From contig ADNK01000778.1 of assembly GCA_000320545.1 (NCBI GenBank), forward strand, positions 1-64,000: a DNA stretch of 64,000 bases. The letters are read 5' to 3'. Positions 36,801-49,100 of this stretch are shown in pieces (the stretch's first letter is position 1; the number at the start of each line of letters is the position of its first letter). The translations under genes and the position numbers were made by a program. Under the pieces are notes generated by a model that was not told the origin of the DNA, ran no database searches, and worked only from the letters and a program-made list of their open reading frames with translations. The stretch comes from Bigelowiella natans CCMP2755. Its lineage: Eukaryota; Cercozoa; Chlorarachniophyceae.

Positions 36801-39121
36801 TTAAACTCTGTTGTTAATTGCATGTTGCTCTCTAATGCTTGGAGTTTCATCTATAAACTGAATCACACACTTTGCCTTGACCTTTACAGCACGTCTTAAG
36901 TACGTTCCTCTACAGATTGGACATACGGGAGACTGCGAAATGGGAACAAGCAAAAACTTAAAATTTGAGACCAAGAAGATTTGCGAAAACAGGCTGCACC
37001 TTTTTTGACACGTTGATTTGGAAATTCTCAAAATTGAGAAGGCATTTTTCATGGAAAAGATGCGAGCAGCTCAACAGAGTGCATTTTTTCTTTGAGCGGA
37101 GATTGCTCATACATATCGGACAATCTATGAAGACATCATTAGCAACAAACTTAGATCAGTTTTGAAAAGATATAGCGACTACTTTCCTGCAATTACATTT
37201 TTTTTTTTACCTGACTCGTCTCTCTTTTGCCATTCTACGCTGGCAGAGCTCCATTGATCTGGAGCCAGCAACGTTCCGCGAATCTAAAGCGTTTCCGAAC
37301 GATAAGTGGAAAAGCTTTTCCTCGTATCCACATGGGCAACAACATACGTCAACATCATCTACCTCCGCTGCTTCCATAGCCATCTTAGAAAGCTGTAGAT
37401 TCGATTCCATTTGAGCAAATAAAAGATCCAAGGCATCCTATGACGGTATTTTAGGTTCGTTGTTTCAGGCTATTTATCGTGAGATGGGATTGCTTTCTCT
37501 ACACACAGAACCTGTTTCTTGTCGACCTGTTTAACCATCTGCTTTGTAGTTTGTTTAAGTTTCCTTTTGAACATTTTGCATTAGAAGTCGCATGATCAGC
37601 GGTGGCGTTAGGTAAATCATAATGATTCTATAACAGCTGTCGCACGAAAGTGCGACTTTCTTTATACACATGGCGGAGCATAGCCAACTGAAGGGAACTA
37701 CTGTGTAAATACCTTATTAAATGCTGCCTTTTCACTAGTGGGTGCGATGGCGGAAATCTGAACCATGTGGGTATAATCTAAGCGTCGCCATGTGCACTCT
37801 CAAGAATAGTAGGTTTTTGTTCTTACTTATCCAGTAACTCGAAGTACTTCTTCCTCGCAATATATCCCTACAGCAGCACAGCATTTAGCCGATGATAACA
37901 CTAAGAAACGCAATTACACATCTAGATAAAAATGAATACCCGGAACCAAGATTGAATGACAACGATGCTCCTTTGCTTAAATATTCGTGCACCGTCATCT
38001 ATAAGCTTCGCTTGATAATCCTGACAGAGAACGACGGTCAGAGAATTCTTGCTTGAAGTTCATTTTTACTATTGCCTTACTTTTGCTCTACAAATCGGAC
38101 AGACGACGTTCCCAGAAAATTTCTCGAAGCTCTTTAAGCACGCTGTTGATGCAGAAAAAGAAAGTTTCACAATATTCCATGTCGTTGTCTTTGTACTTCT
38201 AGCTGATACCGCTGTGGAATACGTGCGAGCAGCTTAGTATAACTTGTGGTTGCGTTCCAAAATGATCCTAAAATGAATTATTATTATAGCTTTCTTCGAT
38301 GGTGATTGAAAGGCATCGAAACATTATTAAGTTGAATTACACAGCATATAGGACACGGTCTGAGATGAGATCCTCTATCTACTGCTGTTTTTCGGAGTCC
38401 CTTCCATTCTTCCTCTGTCAGTTTTGGGGCTGGCTTTTCTGTTATTGAGAAGAGTAAAAATTAGATAACATTACCGACCCCCCTCTCACTCGCTTTCCCT
38501 CTCCCCTTTAGCTCTCTGTGTATCTGTGAATACATAGAGTGCACTCTAAGGTATTTCTAAACTCCAACTATTTCGGTGATGCCAAACCTAAGAGTCCAAC
38601 TCGCTGTGCCAAATTCAAATGGGATCTTTTGCGCTCGGTCATCCTGATATACACCATTTTTGAGTGAATCTCTTGAGCCTTTGATATTAAATTAAGATAA
38701 GTTTAATTCGTAAACCTCGTCTGCCTTCTCCGTGTCATGTTGGAACTCAGGGAATTGTCGATCATATATTTCTGCATAAACGCTGCAGACATTACCGCTG
38801 TGCTCCTACTCTTCGAAGATGCTCTTCCAGCACTCTGAAGTGGACAAAAGCAATGAAAGTTAAGATCTGGCCTCGAAATTGCTTATTTCTATCAATCTCG
38901 CGAGAATATATGCCGACGACCGTCGAATTCCGACGAGATGCATTGGTGCCCCTCTCAGACGATCTTCCGGACGATCTGCCAGACGATCTGCTAGAGTTAT
39001 TATTGGTGTTGCCCTGTCTTCTTCTTTGTGCCCTTAAGCTTTGCGTGTCTTCCCGTCTATTTCGATCGCGTGTCTTTGAGTCTGAATAGGGCCTTCGGGG
39101 GGGAAGTCGGTTCTTCCACAT
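36801..39121 (-). CDS. RNF32: RNF32 homologue: two RING domains with IQ motif
   Basis: Predicted E3 ubiquitin ligase with a calmodulin-binding IQ motif; vertebrate RNF32 has the same RING-IQ-RING order. It starts MWKNRLPPRR at 39121 with a Ser/Arg/Asn-rich head, then TERKRSHLNLAQRVGLL and KLTEEEWKGLRKTAVDRG. RING 1 is built from three exons between 38390 and 38080: PCPICC, PQVILSCSHVFHS, then CLKSFEKFSGNVVCPICRAK. DYQAKLIDDGARIFKQR and VVIQSWFR form the IQ region (about 37945-38030), continuing GYIARKKYFELLD. Exons 37363-37437 (DLLFAQMESN) and 37211-37283 lead to RING 2 in 37012-37124 (CPICMSN, TLLSCSHLFHEKCL) and 36801-36932 (VCPICRGTY). Zinc ligands are present in both RINGs. All joins checked close in phase. 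It converges on TOGARAM. Confidence 0.82.
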
Positions 39122-39660
39122 CGTTGATCATCGATCGGTTATAAAGAAAGGGAGAGAGAGAGAGTGATCCTTGTACTACCACCGAGGAGCGTTTCTTTAG
39201 ACTAGAAACAGGCGTTACTCTCCTGGCAGGTACGTTACATGGGTTTAGAAAGAACTAGATCTAATTTCATCGGATAAATATCTTATTCTCGTAATAATAT
39301 TGCACAAATGCGATTTCTCATTTTATACGTCCAGGGATACGGACACGATAATGCAACACGTCACCAATATCGGTCGTATGGTTTTTTGTCTACTAAAGCA
39401 GTCTCCCGACATGTGACTTTTATTATGCGACAGAGTTCGTCCCTGTCGCAGCCAATGTCTGGATGGAGAATACTCCCTCATGCGTTTTGACAGAATTGAA
39501 CCGTTGATTCTTACGAGTCACGAAAGGCGAAATACGGCGGTTTTTACATTGTTTTTGAATTTTCGCATGGAATTACGCGTGAAAGCAAGCATAGAGAGGA
39601 AGCTTATTTGCGCATATGAATCTTAAAGCGGCTCATCATCATTCGTCGACTTCTCTTGGT
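39122..39660. other. Intergenic or 5' region
   Basis: About 540 bases between the RNF32-like start codon and the first supported exon of the next plus-strand gene. A 60-codon frame at 39308-39490 has no splice partner. A short GA run lies near 39153-39162. Confidence 0.4.
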
Positions 39661-42198
39661 CAGCCCCCCCGGAATTTGTGTCCCCCAAAGAATCCCGCCC
39701 CTTTCTTAGAGTTTGCAACGGTGGTACGTTGACTTTCATAATTCATCTGTATACCTGACCGAAAGCGAGAGGGGGAGGCAGGATAATGGGGCTTTGAGTA
39801 GATACATATTACTTTTAGATGTATTTATTCGATCTCTTCGGTATTTACATTCATAGTATTAAGAGCGATAGCCCCTTCCATGCTCTTCGTCTTCACATTC
39901 TTCATCAATTTTCTGGCGGCTACAGCTTCACTCCCGACTCGGAGAGGTGTTCTTCTTCAAGTTTATACTTGTCCCCACTAGAAAAGAGGCTGACACGCTT
40001 ATCATCAACGCTTGTACGATTCTAGGTATTGCTGGAGATTCTACCTTTTTGAAAACTCGATGCAGTGCACACTCTTCTTTAAGACGTCTGCAGCCTAAGT
40101 ACATCCCAAATAGAGGTAGCAAACTCATTTAATACATCTTTTCATTAAAATAAATTTAACTAATATGTGTGCTCGGGCGCTAGAATTTCTATCCAGACGC
40201 CTTCCGTCTCACTTTGGCAGAATCCATACAGGCCAGAGAAAAGATAGGTATGTTCCTAATCATTTCTTAGATTCTAATATAATCATCTCATAGTAATGCA
40301 ACACGCTCTGTGTTGTCGATTTTCTACCAGTATCAGAGAGGCTATTGTACCGAACGCCCATACTTTCGAGGTTCTTCGGTTATATGTAGCTTTTATTATT
40401 GTGCTGTGATATTAAATATATACGCATTAATTCATATATCTCTGCTCAACGAGAAACGAATGGCTCTTACCATCCATACATCGTCATTCATTTAGGCTGC
40501 AGAAAGTACAATGCTGACAATACAGGAAAGAGAAGGTAGCTCACTTTCTATGTACGAAGTCTTCGACAAGCTGAACATTCATACAACAACATGCAGGTTA
40601 TAGGGTGGAGGATTACTTGGAGCAAGTGGAGAGAATAGTGCACATGACGTTCCCCGACAAGAACAGAAGGTAATTTGCAATCGCTCCCTTATGCCATTTC
40701 TGTCTTCGTTTGTCATCAATCTCCCACTTATTAGCAACCCTGTTACCATTCTCACATCCTCTTCCTCGGCTTGTTTGGTCTTAATGTTGTTACAATGGGG
40801 AATTCATCAGGACAAAGATCGATCCGAACACCTGGCAGGTGTGTAGTTCTTCTGCCGACGCTCTGTTGTTGCGTTTCTCCTCCTCCAACGCAAAGTATGA
40901 CTTTTGCAACGTTCATTTAGGTGCGACTGCTAACGCAAGACTTTGTCGGCGTGCAGTTTAGACCGGTGACGCAGCTGAAGGTGTACTACTGCTTTTGAAA
41001 AAAAACTGCAGAATCATGTTTCTTCTCCTTCTCTTTGTAACTGCAACGACGGTGCAGCGATATGATCTCTTCCTCCCATAAAAATAGGTTTTCTGCGATC
41101 AAAAGGGTCTCCACATCACAGTCTCAGAGCTCGACCTCGATATGCCTCCACAGTTTCAAGTTGATTCGGTAAATATGAGCATGCATATGAGATATTGTCA
41201 ATGTTCTCCCAGGCACAAGCTCCATGCCAATTTCTGCATGCGCGCAATTTTGCGTGTTTTGCTTGGAAGGGGGGGAAGGGATGGAGCGTCGAATTATGCC
41301 CTCTTTTTTATTTTTCATGATATGTCGTTGGAAGGACCATATCATCTGTGCAAAATACGTTTCTTTTTATGTCATATCTCTCTTCTGGCAGCCTATACTG
41401 AAAGTCGAAGGCATTCTGAAACCAGCGACGCGTCTACCTCGCAATAAGGCAATACGATAAAGGAACTAATGGATTCGTGAAACTCGAGACAGCTACTCTT
41501 TGCAGTGTGTGCGTGTTTGTAGAAGATACTGAATTCCATCTCAACAAGCTAGAGTTTATTACCTCCTCGTCACACTACGTCATCATCATCAGGTTATTCT
41601 AAGAGGTTCTGTGAAGATGACCCTGACGACTGATCTCCCAGCGCCATTCATGGCCATTCCCGGGGTGAATATGAAGCGCTAGATAGATGGTGGTGGTTAG
41701 GGCAATTTTTTATTAGATTTTTAGCATGATATGCTGAAAGAATGTTGTTGATGTTGACCACAATGATGATGATGATGATGATGGTGAGTGCCAGAAAATA
41801 GGTGCTCCAAACCATCGAGGTATAAAAGAAATTTGCAATTCAAAAGGTTCAAAATGTTGCTGAGGCTGTGATGAAAAGGTCCTTGACGCTTGCAAAATAC
41901 GCATGGAAACATGCACGCACCTTTTGACTTGCCGTTTGTTTTTGCTCCTTTTCCCCGCGCAGGATTATCACACAGTTGAAGCAATCTCTAGGTAATTAAC
42001 CGAAGAAGAATAAGAAAGCACGACAATCATGCCTTCTCTTTTCTTGGTAGATCCAACCATTAAGTGAAAAGCTGAGTTTTCTCTTTTTCCCTCTCTTTTA
42101 CTTTCACCCTTCTAGAAGCTGGTTTGGCTAACGATTATGAGCAATGGACTCAGCGGCAGCAGCAGCAGCAAGTTGCAGCTCCTGCAGCATCCTCGTAA
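39661..42198 (+). CDS. DUF1997-like protein, start not found
   Basis: The DUF1997 family is found mainly in cyanobacteria, plants and algae, where it is plastid-associated; the role is unknown. Firm exons run from about 40184 (FYPDAFRLTLAESIQAREK) through VEDYLEQVERIVHMTF, TKIDPNTWQ, VRLLTQDFVGVQFRPVTQLK, HITVSELDLDMPPQF, 41392-41448, 41593-41664 and the last exon ending TAA at 42196-42198. The pattern of a variable strand, then GVQFRPV, then a repeated beta unit ending DLPAPFMAIPG and a helical tail (NDYEQW) fits the family. Earlier blocks at about 39663-39720, 39818-39949 and 39990-40112 have coding character, but I did not find the start codon or a clear transit peptide. The intron at 41449-41592 begins with GC rather than GT. 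The C-terminus ends in a Gln run. Confidence 0.6.
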
Positions 42199-43414
42199 TC
42201 TCGCTCGCAACTATTCATAATCAATACTACCAGTGTTATCAATGAGACAATGGCTTCCTTGGCTTACTCCTCTCGTAAACTAATAATGGGAGCGGAGATC
42301 TTGCTGGTCGTTCTCCGACAGCGGAAGCTCACAGCAGCAGCCAAACAATCTACTCTTTGTAATGCTGACGACGATGATTGATTAGACACCATTCAATGAG
42401 ATGGCGTTTTATATTGGCCCTCCTGGATGGTGGTGGTAGTGGTAGTAGTAGTGGTAGTGGTAGCGGCAGCAGTAGTGTTGCAGATACCCAACGTAGCATA
42501 AGACAACAAATTAGCCGGCTTAGAAGCCATAAATGAGACGCACATAGATAATAGTAAATGTATAGCCGCGATGTACTACTGTAGACGAAATCTTCCTACA
42601 CTACTTTAGATATCTTTTGGGATTGTGTGATGAGTCGCCAGTCCACCATTCTATACATAAATGACTGATTGAATATAACTACAACTCATCATAGCAATAT
42701 GTTTGTGCTCAAAACCTAAAATTATTTTAATCGTGTTTGTATGTTGGAGGGGTATATAATTACGGATATAGCGCGGATTGCATGCACGTTCGCAGACATC
42801 ATTCATGAAAATACGGCAGACACACAACGGCGTAGCCTGCGTATGTTGTGAACATAGTATGTATGCGTCAGCCCGCTGGATGACATATTTTACAATATAT
42901 TATATATATCATATATATTATATATACGTATGTCTATAGTTTTTGCATTCATGCAAATGTTTAGCTATATCTAAGATTAAAAAAAATAACTAAATTTTAC
43001 TGTCCTTGTTATCACATGGCGCGCAAGTGCTATGCAACGTACTGAAGTATAGAAGATGTGACAAATGAGCATTTTTGACAGCACGCATTATTGTTCACAT
43101 ACACCATCATCTATGTTAGCATGGTGTCAAATCAACGGGACGCACATATACAGGATGAATCTACACTGTGTCATCGACAGTCGCGGCATCACGCCTCTGC
43201 CCCCCGCCGTGTTGGCACTTGCAAATAAGTACAGCTGTATATCTGTAGCTGGAAACACAATGTGTACGCAAAGAATGTACACGCATGCAGTTGCAAGCCA
43301 ACTAGGAAATGTGTTAAGAATAACTACTCATAACAGCAATAATAACCGCTCTATAGCTGTGCACACCATAGTATTGCTATCAAAAGCTTTGTTCACAATA
43401 AGCTGTGGCATCTT
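42199..43414. other. Convergent intergenic spacer
   Basis: About 1.2 kb between convergent stop codons. The first 300 bases are GT/AGC-rich. The remainder is AT-rich with TGCATGCACG, TACGTATG and similar palindromic words. No supported gene; a 123-codon frame at 43065-43436 lacks splice or motif support. Confidence 0.55.
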
Positions 43415-45385
43415 TTACTTTTTTTCAAGCACATAGACAATCTCATCAAAGTAGCTTGTTCCTTTTTTCTTCCAGACAGGTTCAATTGACATGCGATCCT
43501 CTCGATCGAGCTCCTGCCATCATCGTATCACAGATGCAGGGTAGGGCAGCGTGTTAGATGAGAAGAAGGGAAGAATAGTCATGGGATTTGTTGAGAGCAG
43601 TATTGATTTTAACGATAGCATTGAAATAACAAATATTTCCAGACTTTTCTTCTTCAACCTTGATATTGAAATCTGCGGCATATAAGGCGTCAACATCAGC
43701 CCTGGTGACGGAAAAAGGAGGCCCTAGCTTGCCATTCTGAGAGGTGGGGAAGTAGGAAGTACATCGTTTCATCACGTATTCGTCATGAAATTTTCAGACT
43801 CCTTAAAGAGCTGAAAATAACTCCTATGTTTTATATGATTGCAATATGTCGCAGCAGCAGCCACATATTCGTTATTTTTGGTTTGCTTGGGTAATTATTC
43901 CATAGTTGTTCAATAGTGATGCTACTACTACAAACATTGAACGGGTCGTGCTCCAGAGCGAGCAAAAGAATCTTCCCGCCCGGCTTTAGCGCCTCCCTAC
44001 AAGTTGCAACGTACCTGTAGTTAAAAAGAGTTAGTGATGAGGCTCGAAGTAGTTACAGATGATGACAGCATTTATGACGACTGGCTACTCGATTCTGTCA
44101 ATAGGCCTGATAGCTACGAGAGCGCCTCGGTCGTAAATGGCGTCGAATCCGGTCGGGGACGTGCCTCTTCCCGCACAGAGGCTGAAGAAATCGCCCTAGG
44201 AAGAATAGTACGAATTCGTTTGTCTTTCGTATGTCGTTTACGATGCACCACCTTCAGGACACGACCGATGCCAAGTGGCAAACGTTTGGAAGTAGCGCTC
44301 CTCCTCCTCCTCATCCTAATACTACTGCTGCTGCTACTGCAACTACTACTACTACTACTGCTACTACTACTACTACCAGCAAATACGTGACGGAGCCTGA
44401 TCCGAGAGAACCTCTCCATACCTGGTTGAGATGAATTCATGATTCGGTGATGACGACGCGTGGATAGAGGAAGGAACGATATACTACAGTGTAGCTTGTC
44501 TTGCTCTCTGGGGCACCATCACCAATGAGGGAAAGAATTGCTCCTGACAACAGCATGTATATAAATATATGTATGTTTACTATGAATTGATGTTCAGGTG
44601 TACACATTCTCACTCCTCGAATCAGCTCAATACAACATTATCATCATCATCATCATCATTATCATCGTCTTTTTCCTCTTCTCCTTCTACTTCTTCTTCT
44701 TTTTCTTCTTCTCTTTTTTCAGATGGTAGCAGGATTCAATCACCATATGTTTCCTTGAGGAGGTCCCTAAACTCGCTGCAGGCCTTTGGCACACAGTCAA
44801 CACCCACTACATTGTGCCCCATGCCTGACGAGAAGGAGCAGAAACATCACCCATAGAAAACAACGCTTCACACCATCACACATTTATCATCAAGCTCGTG
44901 GTCAGCGTGAAATTTTACATTCATCAAGATTAGCATCTGCATAATGCATGCTTCTTCTTCCCTCATGCACCAATCTCCTTCTTTCCCAGTTATTTCCTTT
45001 CATTACTCGCCAAATAGGCCATGTCGTGGGTCTTGCCGCAGAGGGGAACCAGCACAGATGACTTCTCGTCACCAGGGAAGAGCTCCTTTGAGAAGCGAGT
45101 TAGTTTTGGGTTTGCTTCCTGCATTATTAGCAGTCATGATCCTTGTCATATATCATCACCATCTCCAGGTGCGAGATCAAGCCGAGCTTGCTATTTGTCG
45201 GGATTCTATAGTTTAGAAATTGTTTTCGTACATTTAGATGGAAGTGCGTCCTTCCTATTGCCCATCCTTCGTGCCAGCGCGCTTGACGATCCTCCTCTCC
45301 TGACATGTGCTGCCGTAGGTACCAGCCTGGAATGATCACCATCGATATTAACATCCAGCGGGAGTTTATGGTGGGATCCCACCAT
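43415..45385 (-). CDS. TPMT: Thiopurine S-methyltransferase family enzyme
   Basis: SAM-dependent methyltransferase of sulfur, selenium or related small molecules. Ten exons close to 245 residues, the usual family length: 45340-45385, 45232-45299, 45007-45085, 44744-44824, 44478-44543, 44387-44421, 44089-44195, 43936-44014, 43659-43736 and 43415-43513 (TAA at 43415-43417). The start is MVGSHHKLPL. RWHEGWAIGRTHFHLN matches the family's N-terminal substrate region. VLVPLCGKTHDMAYLA is the SAM-binding motif I, and GHNVVGVDCVPKAC the acidic strand that follows. GDFFSL and FDAIYDRGALVAI are motif II and the hallmark block. LKPGGKILLLALE and GPPFSVTRADVDALY complete it. A stretch RMERFSRIRLRH between motifs is more basic than usual. 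Introns hold TAG and GAT-type microsatellites. No targeting signal is obvious. Confidence 0.88.
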
Positions 45386-45601
45386 CACAGATGCTGGATA
45401 GTGTTATGGTGTATGCCGTTAAGTGTACACACGCAAGCTGACCGATAGAAAGAGCTCCAAGGCCAAGTCTAATCACACAGATGATTACACTGGTGAGGTG
45501 TGCAGCAGTTTCTTACCCATTGAGATGGCGATTCAGCGAATCTATCCGAATTGCAATGCGTTCGTTCTAATGGCGATTATGATGCATGTTGACAATATAA
45601 T

Positions 45602-45886
45602 CTAATACCCTACTCCGCCAAGCAATGACCACGGAGTCCCGCCTTTCGATCCTCCGTCACCACCTTCAGCCTTCGCAGCTCGGGTGACAGAGGATCCCTG
45701 CAAAACAAGTAGTCCTCCTCCACCCAGAACTGAGCATGAAATAAGTCACGGTCGCCGTTTCATTTGAATGTTTTCTTATGTCAAGTGGAAAGTACCTCCA
45801 ACCATGATTTTCTGCATTCTCGATTTGTTCAAACCGGCTTGGATGTGAGGAGGATAAGATCTTCTCAGCGGTAGTCTTGCTTGCAT
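45602..45886 (-). CDS. 72-residue single-pass membrane protein
   Basis: Two exons, 45796-45886 and 45602-45729, close to 73 codons with TAG at 45602-45604. The protein starts MQARLPLRRSYPPHIQAG, a basic N-terminus like an organelle import signal. One glycine-rich hydrophobic helix follows (MVGVLGGGGLLVLQG), then a Gly/Lys/Ser tail ending LLGGVGY. Family not recognised. The same DNA can be read in another phase from an ATG at 46033 (MAATGNWRRLLAAKG) to a stop at 45610. I prefer the first reading because its start, phases and helix agree. It lies between the methyltransferase and the divergent hydrolase gene. Confidence 0.5.
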
Positions 45887-46117
45887 CAAACTAACGTCAT
45901 GCAGGTATCACGTCAGGTACTAACCACAAAATAACAAGCATCAACCGAACATAGCTGCGATGTGGATAAACCCTCTCATTAGTGCGGAGCCTTTCGCGGC
46001 CAGGAGCCTCCTCCAGTTTCCGGTCGCCGCCATGAGAAATCCTGGTACGAGCGTAGGCTCACAAATGAGAAATGCAACAAAAACTGACAGAATCGTAGGA
46101 CATTTTTGATAAAAGAC

Positions 46118-49100
46118 ATGGATTTTTACTCATTGTCGATCACACCGAATGTGCTTTGCTCTCCAAGTCTCCTAGAAATTATCAGGCTACTAGTAGGAAA
46201 AATAGTTTTGATTTTGACGGAGCGACAACTCTTCTAAAGCTTTAAACTGTTGTCGCAGAGGAAAAATCAGTGCTCCCGGAATGGCGGAACAATATGGATG
46301 AAGGCTTTGACCTCCTGGGGGGCATCGGGCAACTGGCCTGCACCCAGTTCGTTGCATTCGCTTAATTCTATCACTTGTTTCTCATTTAAGGTTGATATAT
46401 TTCACTTTCTGGCAGATCGTAAGGGAAGAAGTGGCAAGGGCAGCTCAAGCAAAGAGTCGTTGAAACGCCTTCCTTTCTGGTTAGTTTTCCTTTCTTTGTG
46501 ATCGTGGCAGATTTAATGGAAGATGTTGATTCTAACAATATTTCCTCAGGTTAAGTAGGAGAGCGATGTGGGTGTTATATTCAATGATCGCTACCTTTGT
46601 GATAGCTCAGGTCTGCATATCTGATTATTTTCTGATGATGATGCATACACGCAACTGACGATGCTTCTCTTGGCCTTAAGATTATTGTCAACGTCTTCGT
46701 TGCAAGCTCAAAGAAATCCTCCACCACAGCAGGGAATAAAGTCAAGTATGATCCTTGTTACTTTCGGTGTTGTTCCTACTGTCTTCATAATGAAATATTT
46801 GATAATTATGGAAGGGATTCACCAGACAAACCAGTGGAACGTATCAGGGGGCAAGAGGTCGTAGATAAATCCAAAAAGATAGTGCTGCCTCCATTATTGT
46901 GTTCATAGGGATTGACGAGATATTTCTCTTTCCTCACTGGATAATAGGACAAGAGATGGATTAGCCTCCACAACGAGTATGCTCAAGAATCAAGGTTTGA
47001 CAATATTCGTTTACCATTCTTACAGACCAGTCCTGCATCCATATGTGATAACGTGACGTCTATGGCGGTTTTCAGGAACGCCCACAGCATCGATGTCGTT
47101 TTCTTTGGAGACTCAATTACTCAGGTGGTTTCCCCGCTCAATATTCTGTCGTACTGCTGGAATATTTCCTCACATCTATACTGTTCTTCTTCTTCTTCTT
47201 CTTCTTCTTCTTCTTCTTCTAGCACATGTTGAATAGTCAGGCGTGGGAAGAAATCACAAAAATGTAAGTCGAAGTAGGCAGCTATTTGAAAGTACGAGAT
47301 GGTACCATCACCGACGGCTTCGGCTCTCTCCTCGTTTTTCAGGCACAAGGTTCTCAACTTCGGCGTGGGTGGAGACCGCACGGTGAATGATATTAATAGC
47401 CATCATGTGAGAAGTAGTATCTGAACAGTGTTGGCATCATCGATGCTTAATCATCGTAATCATGATCATGATTCAGCAACACCTACTGTGGCGCATGGAC
47501 AATGGGGAGCTCGAATTCAAACAAGGTGGGTGGGTGAATGGATGTGTAAATCAGTGATTCTTCGTGTCTGAGCCATACCATGTCGTCCACACAGATTACA
47601 GCTACTATATGTCTGCTGTTGCTCTGTTAGCACGTCAGTCATTGTGTCGTATAGTGCTGCTTCTTCTTCTTCTTCTTCTTCTTCTTCTTCTATCTTAACT
47701 CTCGTCGCTCTATTACTTATCTGCAGCTCCAAAAGCAGTTGTAATCATGATTGGAACTAACAACCTGGGGGTAGATCGTCCAGCCGAGATTGCTGAAGGA
47801 GCATTTAAGGTTGATTGACTCGTCGATGTGCCGCTGAGAGGCAAAAAAATAATTATTGTTAGAATGGAGAGAGTAGTCGTCGTTCCTTCTCTCTCTTTAA
47901 GCCAGTATGCAACTTTCCTAATGAATCATCTGAATGGTGATGATTGCAAACAAGGCGGTGGATAGAGTGCGACAGAAGTACCCGACGACTATCATTCTTC
48001 TAGTTGGTGAGCAGTAACTTATAATAAAGAATAACATCTAAAAAAGGAAGAATGATGATAATATTAACAGTAGCAGTAAGACGATAGCTAAGGATGGAGA
48101 CGATGTCTCCAAAACTTAAACGATTGGCAAATGCTATACTTGTTCATCACCTTCGTTTCATTCTGCCTTTCTCTTACCAAGCTTTCTGTGCCATTTGTTG
48201 TTGTTGTTGTTGTTGTTACCGTCATTCATGTTTTAAATATTCTCATCATATAAATTTGCTACGCACAACTACTACCACCAAGCCATACCCCCTCGCTCAA
48301 AGGTTATTATAATCAATCATGATCACGTTGAAAGTCGTCACTCCATCGTTATAATTTTTCATGGTCGCCACCGTTAATGAAAACTGCAGATTTCGACGGC
48401 AATGCGCGTCATAATGATGATGATGATGATGAGGATCAGATAATGATAAAAACGTTACAGTGCGGATGAATGTGAGGGACAGTGTTCATAACAAAAGACG
48501 AAATCCCTTCACTCTTTATGAAGAAACAAAGCGGACAAAACATTCTATTTATTCATGCAGCAGCTCCACATGTCATCATCATCATCATCATCATCACCAT
48601 CATCATAATTTATCATGTACTACTACATCGTCTTCCCCTTCTTCTTCTTCTTCCTCCTCCTCTTTTGCTCTGTTTCTCTCATATCGTAACAGTTCGCAGA
48701 AAATCCAATACGAAGAGACAGACAATTGTACAACGAGATACTGGAACAGCGCGCTGCAGAATTGGTTGCACATGCGTTTGTGTTCTCCGTTCCTCTCAGC
48801 TTTATGGTGAGTGATAAGAGACCGTTACTGAAGCTATGTTCCTGCTCTTGCTATTTCCTTCTCACTACAGGGCAGCAGCGTTAGATTCGTTGCATTTCCG
48901 GACAACGAAGTGCTGCACCCTTCCACGAGTGAGTAGTGAGCCAGTGAGTGAGAATAGGCTGGTGTGTGAAAATAATGATGACGATGATGATGATGATACG
49001 AAGTGTGAAAGGAGAAATGGCCATGTTTACATGTTTGTTGTGTTGTGCATGTGAGGAACTATTGGATTGTGGGGTGATGATGATGATAATAATGAAAATC

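Noticed and set aside
38853-39089. Plus-strand frame with DDLPDDLPDD repeats
   Set aside because: It is the complement of the Ser/Arg-rich head of the minus-strand RNF32-like gene.
43065-43436. 123-codon plus-strand frame in a convergent spacer
   Set aside because: No motif or splice partner, and its end overlaps the terminal exon of the methyltransferase on the other strand.
44231-44434. Frames with poly-Thr or poly-Leu near 44340
   Set aside because: Caused by a CTA repeat in an intron of the methyltransferase gene.
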